DNA from: JAJDOD01 sp050299835
Lineage (GTDB): Bacteria > Pseudomonadota > Alphaproteobacteria > Rhodobacterales > Rhodobacteraceae
NCBI GenBank assembly: GCA_050299835.1
Contig: JBNKWP010000008.1
Location: forward strand, 89,544-153,543
Direction of reading: 5' to 3'
DNA length: 64,000 nucleotides
Each line of letters starts with the position of its first letter. Within the stretch, counting starts at the first letter, position 1. Position numbers and translations under genes: made by a program. Below are positions 44,333 to 53,035 of this stretch, one piece after another. The notes beneath the pieces were generated by a model. It saw only the letters and a list, made by a program, of their open reading frames with translations, searched no databases and was not told where the DNA came from.

Positions 44333-45054
44333 GGCCTTCGTCCCTGACCGTGAACGACGACGATGGAAAAATACGGCGCGCTGAAGTCCTCCGGCACATC
44401 TGCCAGCCGCCTGACCCTCTGATCGGGCATGGCCGCATATTCAACGAACCAGGCGGACTCCGCGCGACCGGCCGTACGAAGCGCTTCCCTGATCTTCGGC
44501 AGGTTGCGACCGATCTTCATGACGACGAGTGCATCGGCCCTACGCATGTGATCGACCAGTGTGGAGGCATCGAGTGTCCCCATCAAAACGGTCAGGACGT
44601 CATCGCCCCAAGTGATCGGCTGGCCGGTGGCCGTCCAGGCGGCGGACATCCCGGTCACCGCCGGAACCACTTCGACGCGGTCGGCGGGAAGCCGGCTGTG
44701 CAGGTGCATGAACGACCCATAGAAGAAGGGATCGCCTTCACACAGGACGACTACATCCTCCCCCGCTTCAATCAAAGCTTCAAGGCGCGCGACGCATGTC
44801 TGGTAGAATTCAGACAGCGCCTCGTTATAGCGCGGATCGCTAACCGGTATTTCCGTCGTGACCGGGTACTCCATCGGATGCTCGGTCGCGCTGGCTGGGA
44901 TGACACTATCCGCCAGCTGCCGGGCCTGCCCCTTTCGGCCAGATTTGCGGAAGAATGCGACATGCCGCGCATCGGACAGAAGCCGGTGCGCCTTGACCGT
45001 CATCAGCTCCGGATCGCCCGGCCCGAGCCCCAATCCGTAAACGCGCCCCGTCAT
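44329..45054 (-). CDS. cobI: Precorrin-2 C20-methyltransferase
   Basis: 241 residues from ATG at 45054, overlapping the cobH stop. It methylates C-20 of precorrin-2. The opening 'VYGLGLGPGDPELMTVKAHR' and 'VVLCEGDPFFYGSFMHLH' are CobI signatures. The long upstream open frame is a cobH shadow. Confidence 0.95.
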   Translation of the reverse strand: MTGRVYGLGLGPGDPELMTVKAHRLLSDARHVAFFRKSGRKGQARQLADSVIPASATEHPMEYPVTTEIPVSDPRYNEALSEFYQTCVARLEALIEAGEDVVVLCEGDPFFYGSFMHLHSRLPADRVEVVPAVTGMSAAWTATGQPITWGDDVLTVLMGTLDASTLVDHMRRADALVVMKIGRNLPKIREALRTAGRAESAWFVEYAAMPDQRVRRLADVPEDFSAPYFSIVVVHGQGRRP

Positions 45055-45680
45055 TCGTCGCGGCTCGCAATCGCGTTGATCGCGGCGACCGTGATGGCAC
45101 TCCCGCCCAGCCGCCCCTCGACGATCATGCATGGCACCGGCTGATCGGACCACAGCGCATCCTTCGATTCCCGCGCACCGACAAAGCCGACCGGGCAACC
45201 GATGATCGCCGCAGGCCTTGGACAATCCGGATCTTCCAGCATATTCAGCAGATGGAAAAGAGCTGTGGGCGCATTGCCGATTGCCACAAGCGCGCCGTCC
45301 AGATGAGGCCTCCACAACTCCAGCGCAGCAGCGGAGCGGGTGTTCTGCATGTCCGCTGCAAGGTCGGGAACACGGCTGTCATGAAGTGTGCAGATCACTT
45401 CGTTGTCACGGGGAAGCCGCTTGCGGGTCACGCCCTCGCTGACCATACGGGCATCACACAGGATCGGCGCGCCAGCCATCAGGGCCTTGCGCGCCTCGGC
45501 CACACATCCGGGCGAGAACCGAATATGGTCCTCCAGACCGACCAGACCGGCGGCATGGATCATCCGAACAGCGACCTGTTCTTCGTCCTCTCCGAACCGC
45601 GCCAGATTGGCTTCCGAACGGATCGTCGCAAACGACTCCGCATAGATTGCAGCGCCGCTCTTTTCATAAGTATAGGTCAA
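45051..45680 (-). CDS. cobH: Precorrin-8X methylmutase
   Basis: 209 residues. It moves the C-11 methyl group to C-12, giving hydrogenobyrinate. The catalytic His42 lies in 'VRMIHAAGLVGLEDHIRFSP', and 'AIIGCPVGFVGARESKDAL' is the family's C-terminal block. Overlaps cobG by 4 bases. Confidence 0.96.
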   Translation of the reverse strand: MTYTYEKSGAAIYAESFATIRSEANLARFGEDEEQVAVRMIHAAGLVGLEDHIRFSPGCVAEARKALMAGAPILCDARMVSEGVTRKRLPRDNEVICTLHDSRVPDLAADMQNTRSAAALELWRPHLDGALVAIGNAPTALFHLLNMLEDPDCPRPAAIIGCPVGFVGARESKDALWSDQPVPCMIVEGRLGGSAITVAAINAIASRDE

Positions 45681-46912
45681 TTCGGATTTGCCTTTTCTTC
45701 GGAGCCTCGGTGGCCATCCATTTTTGGCCGGCTTTTCGGGTTTCGGCGCTCGAAATACGCAATCACCTCGCTTTCGGAAAGCCCGGTAAGCACCGGTTCG
45801 TCGCCCGCCCGGCCACCTTCAACGAGATCAAACGTTCCGCCTCTGCCAACAAGCGTGACCGCACAAGGCTCGCGGCGTGCGCACCCCTTGTCACAACCGG
45901 AGAGGTGGACGGCCCCCGGATTCAGTCTGGCCAGCGCACGCGCTAAGGCATGCGTGCCAACCGTCGCCTGACTGCAAGAAGGCGCGCCCGGGCAGGCATC
46001 GATCTGCCCGATCGGGTCTGATATTTCAGTGAGCAATGCGTCGTGATCCAACGCCGGTGCATTCTGACCTGATATATCAGTCGTCACCTTTCCTAGATCG
46101 ACCGGCGCACCTGATATGTCAGTTAGAATGATCGCGCGCCAGGGTGTAAAGACCATCTGAGTAACGTCCGGAATGGCGCAAAGATCACGAAGCGCCTCGG
46201 CACTCACCCGACCGAACGCCAGACCCACCGTGCCCGCGTGAAGGTCCGGCCCCGCAAATTTCATGGTATCGGGCACCGGCTTAATCCGCCGAAACTCCTC
46301 CGGCACATGAGAGACGGCCACATGGGAACGCATGCGCCCATTCTCTGCGCCCCCCGATCGCACATACCATTCCGCGAGTTCGACCAGGACGTGCACCGCC
46401 GTGTCGACGGTCACCCTGCACCCTTTATCCAGCCCGTCGGCGCGCAGGATCAGGCCACCCTCGCCCCGTTCAAAACGGAAATCCCCCGACACATCGTGAA
46501 GACAGCTGCGATCGCCTGTATCTACGACAATGCCCAATTTCGGTGGCAATGCTGGCAGCACCGGGCCGGCTTTTCGCAACTGCTTCACAAGGCGGGCGGT
46601 CTCACCCGCAGCGTCCGGGAATGGGGTGACCGTCAAAGGCACCTCATTGACGGGGTCGTCTTCGACAAATCCGTCCTCGATCAAGGCCGCGAGAAGTGCC
46701 TCGTGATCGTAAGGTCTTGCCCCTCGAAGCTGCAAATTACCGCGCGATGTCAGATCGATCAGACCAGCGGTGAAGTGCAAAGACAGATTTGCCAGCTTTC
46801 GGCATTGAGCGGTCGTCAATCGCGCCATCGGGGGGCGGACACGCACAAGCAACCCGTCCCCGGACATCATCGGACGATGCGCCGAGGGGCACCAACCGCG
46901 CACGACGCTCAC
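45677..46912 (-). CDS. cobG: Precorrin-3B synthase
   Basis: 411 residues from GTG at 46912, which overlaps the cobN stop (GTGA). It is an iron-sulfur monooxygenase of the sulfite reductase fold that makes precorrin-3B with O2, so the pathway is the aerobic one. Cluster cysteines are in 'CPGAPSCSQATVGTHALA' and 'LSGCDKGCARR'. 'LIDLTSRGNLQLRG' is the siroheme-reductase-like block. Confidence 0.93.
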   Translation of the reverse strand: MSVVRGWCPSAHRPMMSGDGLLVRVRPPMARLTTAQCRKLANLSLHFTAGLIDLTSRGNLQLRGARPYDHEALLAALIEDGFVEDDPVNEVPLTVTPFPDAAGETARLVKQLRKAGPVLPALPPKLGIVVDTGDRSCLHDVSGDFRFERGEGGLILRADGLDKGCRVTVDTAVHVLVELAEWYVRSGGAENGRMRSHVAVSHVPEEFRRIKPVPDTMKFAGPDLHAGTVGLAFGRVSAEALRDLCAIPDVTQMVFTPWRAIILTDISGAPVDLGKVTTDISGQNAPALDHDALLTEISDPIGQIDACPGAPSCSQATVGTHALARALARLNPGAVHLSGCDKGCARREPCAVTLVGRGGTFDLVEGGRAGDEPVLTGLSESEVIAYFERRNPKSRPKMDGHRGSEEKANPN

Positions 46913-49900
46913 AGTTCGGCCTCCAGATCTGCGCGTATCGAATTCCGGCGGGAATTCCATAATCCGGATTCCAGCAACTGTGCGAACCGCGCTTCCATCG
47001 TGGCGAGTGCCTGCGGGTTTGCCTTGGCCAGGAACTCTCTCACGTCATCCTTGCCCAAGGTCTCATCATAAAACAGATCGAACAAATGCGGACCGACCGC
47101 CTGGGCGAGATTGGCGAAAACGGCCATATTGTCCAAAGTCGCGGCGATCTCAGCAGCCCCCCGATAACCGTGCCGCATCATGCCCTTGATCCATCCGGGC
47201 TGCGCCGCCCGCGCGTGAACAACACGCGCCACCTCTTCGGGCAGCAATCTGGCGCGGGGGCGATGCGGGTCTGTGTTATCAAGATGATAGAGCGCGGTCC
47301 TAATGCCACCAACCGCCGCCTTCGCCGCCGCAAAACCGGCCTCATGGCTGGCATAATCCGCGGCCAGAAGCAGATCGGTTTCGGGCAAATCCTGCAAATG
47401 CACGAATGCATCCGCCGCCGCCACACGCGCGCGCAGGTCACGCTCATTCGGCTGGGCCTCCCCGGTGTCGAAACTCCACCCGCTGGACGCCAGCCAGGCC
47501 TCACCGGCACGCTCGCGCGCCTCTTCAGAGAGGTCTTCCGCCAGATCGCCCATGCCGAGCCCGAAATCCCCCGGCCTTGGCCCGAAAACGCGCGCCCCAC
47601 CCCGTTCGACATACGGGTTCCAATCCGCTGCTTCGTCGCGCTTTGCCAAAGCGGCAATCGCCTGACCAAACAGCACCGACAGAGACGGGAACACATCGCG
47701 AAACAAACCTGAGATCCGCAGGGTCACATCTATTCGCGGACGCGAAAGATCGGCAATGGGCAGCACCTCAATCCCGGTGACGCGGCCCGAGCCGTTGTCC
47801 CACAAGGGCCGAACGCCCAAAAGGTGCAGAGCCATCGCGAATTCCTCACCCGCAGTCCGCATGGTCGCCGACCCCCAGAGGTCGACCACCAGCCCTTGCG
47901 GATAATCGCCTTCGTCCTGCAGGTGGCGGCGAACGAGTTCCTCGGCCAGTTTCACGCCGTGCGCATAGGCGGCACGGGTGGGAACGCTGCGCGGGTCTGT
48001 CGTGAACAGGTTCCGCCCGGTCGGAAGAACGTCCGAGCGTCCGCGATAAGGAGAGCCCGAGGGCCCCGCGTCGACACGATGGCCGGACAAGGCGGCGATC
48101 AATCCGGCACGCTCGCCTGATTGTTCGGACCCGTGGCCGACATCACCTCCCCAGATATGCATTCCCTCGCCGAACTGACTTTCCTTGATATCGCAGACAA
48201 AGCGGTCGATGCGGGTGATCGCTTCGGCGATTGAGGTCTCCGGAAAGATTCCCAAATCATCTTCAACACCAGTCGCTTGCGCTTCGATCCTAATGTCGCG
48301 CTGCAGTGTGTCACGCCGCCTGGGATCAAGACCGTCGGCATTGGAAAATTCATCCAACAAGGCTTCAAGCGGCGCAAATCGCTCCGATATTTCGCTGGCA
48401 ACCAGTGGTGGCGGCATATGCCCCAAAGTGACGGCACCGATGCGGCGTTTGGCCTGTGCCGCCTCTCCGGGGTCATTGACGATGAAGGGATAGATCACCG
48501 GAAGATCGCCGATCAAGGCGTCCGGCCAGCACGTATCAGACAAGGCCACCGCCTTGCCCGGCAACCACTCCAGAGTGCCATGCGCCCCGATATGAACGAC
48601 GGCATCGGCGCGGCGGCGGAGCCAGAGGTAAAAGGCAGCATAGCCGTGCCGGGGCGTTCGTGACAGATCGTGGTAGTCGTCCTCTTTGCGCCCCGCAACA
48701 CCGCGTTCCGGCTGTAGCGCGACGAAGACGGACCCTCGTCGAACAGCAGCAAAGCGAAATCCGGTTCCGTCAAATGCTGGATCGTCCTGAGGGCGCCCCC
48801 ATGCAGCCGTCAGGTCTTCGCGCAGTTTCGCCGGAAGGTTGTCGACGGCCGAAAGGTAGTCTTCAAGGGGCCAAATCTCGGTCTCATTGGCAAGCGCATG
48901 CTCCAACGGTTCGGAGGCCCCCACCGAATATCCCGCCTGCGCCATGTCCGACAGGATGACCTCGGCGGAGGCAAGCGCATCAAGCCCCACCGCATGCGCC
49001 ATTTGCCAGGGCTTGCCGGGATAAGACGACAGAACCAGGGCTACGCGCTTTTCGGGCGCCGGGCGTCTCAAATTGCCCCACGCCTCCACCCGCGCCGCAA
49101 TCGCCTCAATCCGCTCCTCATGGGGTTCATGCCGGGCCAGCGCAATCTGAAGCTCGGGATCGAAGGCCCCTGCCTCCTTGAACGACGTTACACCCGCAAA
49201 AAGGCGACCATCCACTTCCGGCATCACTACATGCATGGCCAGATCGGATGGTGACAGGCCCCGTTCTGCCTCCTCCCATGCCGCGCGATCCGAAGTTGAA
49301 AGCGCGACCTGGAACACAGGTCCCGTACAGGCATCAAGCGGCGATTTGCCATCTGCGCCCTTGCCGGAGAACGCCGTGGCATTGACGATGGCGGCCGGGT
49401 TCAGCTCGGCGATCTGCAGTTCGAGCCATTGAGCGGCCTCGGGCATCTTGAGCGAAGGCACAAACACTGCAAGCGGTTGGAACCCGCGCGCGTCCAGCGC
49501 AGACATAAGCGCCTCGATCGGTCTTGTGTCGGCGGCTGTCAGATAGGCGCGGTAAAACGTGACTAATACAAGCGGTTTCGCGGTTCCTGCGACATCCACG
49601 TTAAGCATGCCCGGATGGCTGGCACTGTGATCGAAGGCGGTGAACGGGCCTGAGCCTGGCGTCCAGAAGCCGTATTCAGGGATGATCTTCTCGCCATGAA
49701 CAGGAGCCGCATAAAACCCGGCCGCAAGGGCGAGCTGCGCCAGTGCAGCTTCCGCCGCAATGGCCCCGCCCTCGCCGATCAGTGCGTTCATCCGGTCCAG
49801 CGTTGCCTTCGGCACGGTCGACATGGCCTGCAACTGCGGGTCCGGGTGACCGTCCCCCGGCAGGATCGCCAGGACAAGGCCCTGTGTATCGGCCAAAGCA

Positions 49901-50211
49901 CGCAACTGCTGCAACCCATAGCTCCAATAGGAGGCCCCGCCGATCAATCGTACGAGCACCGCCTTCGCCCCCGACAGCGTCGCCTCGACATACTGATCGA
50001 CCGAAACCGGATGTTTCAGAGCGGACAAATTGGCGAGCCGCAAATCCGGCAGAGGCCGTCCCTGCGCCTTCGATCGATGCCAACCTGCAGCAAAAGCCGA
50101 AAGATCACTGTCGGAAAAGGACAGCACCACAAGCTCCGCCGGCGACTGCCCAAGATCGGTCGGCGTCTCGGTTTCTTCCAGTCCGTGGCTTTCCCGGAAG
50201 ACGACATGCAT
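46909..50211 (-). CDS. cobN: Cobaltochelatase subunit CobN
   Basis: 1100 residues, somewhat shorter than the ~1275 of the classical Pseudomonas denitrificans CobN but complete at both ends. It is the large ATP-dependent subunit that inserts cobalt into hydrogenobyrinate a,c-diamide, working with CobS and CobT, which are not seen here. Family blocks include 'YWSYGLQQLRAL', 'VHIGAHGTLEWLPGKAVALS' and 'VTLRISGLFRDVFPSL'. It sits 6 bases downstream of cobW. Confidence 0.95.
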   Translation of the reverse strand: MHVVFRESHGLEETETPTDLGQSPAELVVLSFSDSDLSAFAAGWHRSKAQGRPLPDLRLANLSALKHPVSVDQYVEATLSGAKAVLVRLIGGASYWSYGLQQLRALADTQGLVLAILPGDGHPDPQLQAMSTVPKATLDRMNALIGEGGAIAAEAALAQLALAAGFYAAPVHGEKIIPEYGFWTPGSGPFTAFDHSASHPGMLNVDVAGTAKPLVLVTFYRAYLTAADTRPIEALMSALDARGFQPLAVFVPSLKMPEAAQWLELQIAELNPAAIVNATAFSGKGADGKSPLDACTGPVFQVALSTSDRAAWEEAERGLSPSDLAMHVVMPEVDGRLFAGVTSFKEAGAFDPELQIALARHEPHEERIEAIAARVEAWGNLRRPAPEKRVALVLSSYPGKPWQMAHAVGLDALASAEVILSDMAQAGYSVGASEPLEHALANETEIWPLEDYLSAVDNLPAKLREDLTAAWGRPQDDPAFDGTGFRFAAVRRGSVFVALQPERGVAGRKEDDYHDLSRTPRHGYAAFYLWLRRRADAVVHIGAHGTLEWLPGKAVALSDTCWPDALIGDLPVIYPFIVNDPGEAAQAKRRIGAVTLGHMPPPLVASEISERFAPLEALLDEFSNADGLDPRRRDTLQRDIRIEAQATGVEDDLGIFPETSIAEAITRIDRFVCDIKESQFGEGMHIWGGDVGHGSEQSGERAGLIAALSGHRVDAGPSGSPYRGRSDVLPTGRNLFTTDPRSVPTRAAYAHGVKLAEELVRRHLQDEGDYPQGLVVDLWGSATMRTAGEEFAMALHLLGVRPLWDNGSGRVTGIEVLPIADLSRPRIDVTLRISGLFRDVFPSLSVLFGQAIAALAKRDEAADWNPYVERGGARVFGPRPGDFGLGMGDLAEDLSEEARERAGEAWLASSGWSFDTGEAQPNERDLRARVAAADAFVHLQDLPETDLLLAADYASHEAGFAAAKAAVGGIRTALYHLDNTDPHRPRARLLPEEVARVVHARAAQPGWIKGMMRHGYRGAAEIAATLDNMAVFANLAQAVGPHLFDLFYDETLGKDDVREFLAKANPQALATMEARFAQLLESGLWNSRRNSIRADLEAEL

Positions 50212-50217
50212 GTCGTG

Positions 50218-51276
50218 TTACTCTGCAGCCGCTGAAACGTGAGGCATCAGGGTCGCGCGAATGGCCGCCTCGCTCACGTCATCATGTTCACCGATGACGA
50301 CCAGGTGACCGGTACGATCCTCGCCTGGTTGCCACGGGCGGTCGTATTGGTGGCGAATGCGGGAACCGACTGCTTGGACAAGCAGACGCATCGGCTTGTC
50401 CTTCACGGCGACATACCCCTTCACCCGCAAAATATTCTGAGCCTCAGCCAGTCGCGTGATGCGCCGCACCAGATCACCGGGACTTTCCACCTCGTCCAAG
50501 TCGATCACGACCGTATCGAAATCCTCATGATCGTGGTCGGGCGCATTGTCATGATGTGACGGGCGCCCGGCGAGATCATCCTCCGCCGCAGCACCAAGCC
50601 CGAGAATGACGCGGGCATCCACAGCGCCTTCGGAAACTTCGATCATCGGCAACGGGCGCGGCGCTTCTTCGGAAATAACCTTCCTTGCCTTCTCGATGCC
50701 TTCAGGTCCCGCCAGATCGGGTTTCGTCAGCAGGATCACGTCAGCACAGGAAATCTGGTCTTCGAACACCTCCGAAAGCGGCGTTTCGTGATCCAGGCTT
50801 TCGTCCGCCGCGCGTTGAGCATCGACAGCGGCCACATCCGGCGCGAACCGCCCCGCCGCAACCGCCTCGGCATCGGCCAGCGCGATCACCCCATCCACGG
50901 TCACGCGCGACCGGATCGCGGGCCAGTCGAAGGCCTTCAGAAGCGGCTTGGGCAGCGCAAGGCCGGAGGTCTCGATCAGGATGTGATCCGGCAGGGGGTC
51001 GAGTTGCATCAGCGCCTCGATGGTCGGAATGAAATCATCAGCGACGGTGCAGCAAATGCATCCGTTCGCCAGCTCGACGATGTTCTCAGCCGGGCAATCC
51101 GGGATCGCGCAGCTCTTCAGGATTTCACCGTCAACGCCGACATCCCCAAACTCATTCACGATCACCGCCAGACGGCGACCTTCGGTCGTCTCGATCAGGT
51201 GCCGGATCAGCGTCGTCTTTCCCGAGCCAAGGAATCCCGTGACCACCGTGACAGGAATTTTTTTGAGGCCGGTCAT
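50218..51276 (-). CDS. cobW: CobW-type GTPase, cobalamin biosynthesis
   Basis: 352 residues from ATG at 51276, with GGAG upstream. It is a G3E GTPase that is thought to deliver cobalt to the chelatase. The P-loop 'GFLGSGKT' is at residues 14-21, the metal motif is 'GCICC' and the His-rich stretch 'SHHDNAPDHDHEDFD' adds metal ligands. The start lies one base after the DUF1636 stop. Confidence 0.94.
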   Translation of the reverse strand: MTGLKKIPVTVVTGFLGSGKTTLIRHLIETTEGRRLAVIVNEFGDVGVDGEILKSCAIPDCPAENIVELANGCICCTVADDFIPTIEALMQLDPLPDHILIETSGLALPKPLLKAFDWPAIRSRVTVDGVIALADAEAVAAGRFAPDVAAVDAQRAADESLDHETPLSEVFEDQISCADVILLTKPDLAGPEGIEKARKVISEEAPRPLPMIEVSEGAVDARVILGLGAAAEDDLAGRPSHHDNAPDHDHEDFDTVVIDLDEVESPGDLVRRITRLAEAQNILRVKGYVAVKDKPMRLLVQAVGSRIRHQYDRPWQPGEDRTGHLVVIGEHDDVSEAAIRATLMPHVSAAAE

Positions 51277-51277
51277 G

Positions 51278-51667
51278 TCAAATCTCCAGGGAGGGCACGG
51301 GCGCATCGACCGGCGGAATACGGGCAATGCAATTCTTGCGAAAATGTTCTGGCCGCTCCCGCCAGGGAACCAGACCGTCAGTTGTCGCCGCATAGCGAAG
51401 GACGCCGTCCCTGACAATCTCGACCTCGGTCTCGGCAAGGTTGCCATAGACATAGGTCCAGCGAACAGGGCCACCCCGCAGAACCACGGAGCACCCGTGA
51501 TCGCAGTTCGACAGGCACTCCACGGGCTTGAGGGCGACATTCTCCGGCAGGTTCGCAGCTGACAACGCCTCGAACAGCTTCGCACCGGGTCGCGCTGCCT
51601 CCGGGTCCATCCCCTCGCGTTTGCAGGTCGTGCACACCAGAAGTTCGACAGGCAGCAACGCGGTCAA
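51278..51667 (-). CDS. DUF1636 metal-binding protein
   Basis: 129 residues from TTG at 51667. Cys12, Cys15, Cys51, Cys55 and Cys59 suggest a thioredoxin-like ferredoxin fold with a metal or cluster. DUF1636 genes usually stand beside cobW. An AAGGA lies nine bases upstream of the TTG; an ATG eight bases upstream opens only a three-codon frame (ATG AGC TTT TGA) that overlaps the TTG. First gene of the riboswitch-controlled run. Confidence 0.8.
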   Translation of the reverse strand: MTALLPVELLVCTTCKREGMDPEAARPGAKLFEALSAANLPENVALKPVECLSNCDHGCSVVLRGGPVRWTYVYGNLAETEVEIVRDGVLRYAATTDGLVPWRERPEHFRKNCIARIPPVDAPVPSLEI

Positions 51668-51756
51668 AAGCTCATTCCTTCAAGGCGACGAAGGCAGGAA
51701 CGAGTGGGACCACCGGTCCCCGACCCGCTCCCGGAACCCCCCGTCCGGTGACGTTT

Positions 51757-51912
51757 CCAAGGCTGGCAGGTCTCCCGGCTCGCGGATGATTGCGGATCGA
51801 TCCGCGCCTTCCCGGGTGGCCCCAGTGGCTTGGCGGATCCCCTCTCCACTTACGGTCGCGGGGGCGGCTGCAATTGCATTCCCTTTTCACCTGAGTACAC
51901 AGGCACCAGCAC
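51757..51912 (-). ncRNA. Cobalamin riboswitch (B12 aptamer)
   Basis: Read on the minus strand it has the standard landmarks in order: GGTGCC, AAAAGGGAA, GCCACTG, CGGGAAGG and GAGACCTGCC. It lies 90 bases upstream of the DUF1636-cobW-cobN run and would lower its expression when adenosylcobalamin is abundant. No clear U-tailed terminator follows, so control is probably of translation initiation. Its 5' end is only 54 bases from the divergent cobO start. Confidence 0.92.
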
Positions 51913-51965
51913 CGGAGGACACTCTGCCAATCGGTGGACCGAGTCAAGACAGCGGAGACGACCTG

Positions 51966-52574
51966 ATGAGCGACGAAAACGACCGCCACCGCGCAAAAAT
52001 GCAGAAGATCAAGGCGGCACGCGACCGGCTGATGGAGACCAAGACCGAGGAGAAAGGCCTGATCGTCGTCCATACCGGTCCCGGCAAGGGCAAGAGTTCG
52101 TCGGCCTTCGGGATGCTGACGCGCTGCATCTCGCATGGGATGAAGGCCGCCGTGGTCCAGTTCATCAAAGGAAACTGGTCGACGGGCGAGCGCGACTTCT
52201 TCACCGGACACTTCCCCGATGCCGTGGATTGGGTCACCTCCGGCGAAGGCTTTACTTGGGAAACCCAGGACAAGGAGCGCGATATCGCGGCAGCGAAAGC
52301 GGGCTGGGAAAAGGCCAAGGCTTTCATCCGCAACCCCGACTATCGATTCATCCTGCTCGACGAGATAAATATCGCGCTAAGGTATGACTATCTCGACATC
52401 GACGAAGTCGTGGACTTCCTATTGACCGAGAAACCCGCGATGACCCATGTCGTGCTCACGGGCCGCAATGCGAAACCGGAATTGATAGAGGCAGCCGATC
52501 TGGTAACCGAGATGACGCTGGTCAAGCATCCGTTCCGGGACGGCATCAAGGCGCAGTCGGGAATCGAGTTCTAA
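51966..52574 (+). CDS. cobO: Cob(I)yrinic acid a,c-diamide adenosyltransferase
   Basis: 202 residues from ATG at 51966 with GGAGA upstream. It attaches the adenosyl group to cobalt. The P-loop-like 'GPGKGKSS' is at residues 38-45, and 'FILLDEINIALRYDYLD' is the CobO/BtuR signature. The upstream open frame spans the riboswitch region and was trimmed. Its TAA shares a base with the next ATG (TAATG). Confidence 0.95.
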   Translation: MSDENDRHRAKMQKIKAARDRLMETKTEEKGLIVVHTGPGKGKSSSAFGMLTRCISHGMKAAVVQFIKGNWSTGERDFFTGHFPDAVDWVTSGEGFTWETQDKERDIAAAKAGWEKAKAFIRNPDYRFILLDEINIALRYDYLDIDEVVDFLLTEKPAMTHVVLTGRNAKPELIEAADLVTEMTLVKHPFRDGIKAQSGIEF

Positions 52575-53035
52575 TGATCGTCGGACATTTGCCAGCCGGT
52601 TACCTTGCCGCCTGCGGACTTGAAAAAGCGGGCGCGGGTCGGGTCGCGTTCTTCAGCCTTCTTTTGGGGTCGGTAATGCCGGACATCGACCTTCTCTGGT
52701 TCTACTTGATCGACAGCAGCTACCACCACCATACGCTGATAATGCACCGTCCGATCGTGTGGCTGACTGTCCTGCTTGCCGGGCTTGCACTTCGACGCCC
52801 GTTCATTTCCGGTCTGGGAGCGGGCGGTCTATTGCACATGGCCCTCGACAGTTTCGCCGGAGCCGTCGCATGGCTGTGGCCTCTTTCCGAAGCGTCCTAT
52901 CCGCTGGTTGTCGTTCAGCCGACGCACAGTCATTGGCTGCTTTCCTTCATGAACCACTGGTTCTTCAAACTGGAACTGCTGGTTGTGGCATTTGCCGTCG
53001 TCCTGTTTCTCTATCGTCGACGGAGATCGAGTTGA
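52574..53035 (+). CDS. YdjM-like membrane-bound metal-dependent hydrolase
   Basis: 153 residues with about four membrane segments. Conserved polar residues fit the YdjM/YfhO-type family: 'GSVMPDIDLLW' and 'HHHTLIMHRPIVW', then 'HMALDSFAG'. These could bind a metal within the membrane. It is coupled on both sides, TAATG to cobO and TTGA to cobQ, so it belongs to the cob operon. A role in cobalamin synthesis or transport is inference. Confidence 0.8.
   Translation: MIVGHLPAGYLAACGLEKAGAGRVAFFSLLLGSVMPDIDLLWFYLIDSSYHHHTLIMHRPIVWLTVLLAGLALRRPFISGLGAGGLLHMALDSFAGAVAWLWPLSEASYPLVVVQPTHSHWLLSFMNHWFFKLELLVVAFAVVLFLYRRRRSS

Noticed and set aside
43954..45144. 396-codon plus-strand frame
   Set aside because: Antisense to cobJ, cobI and cobH, which are clear homologues.
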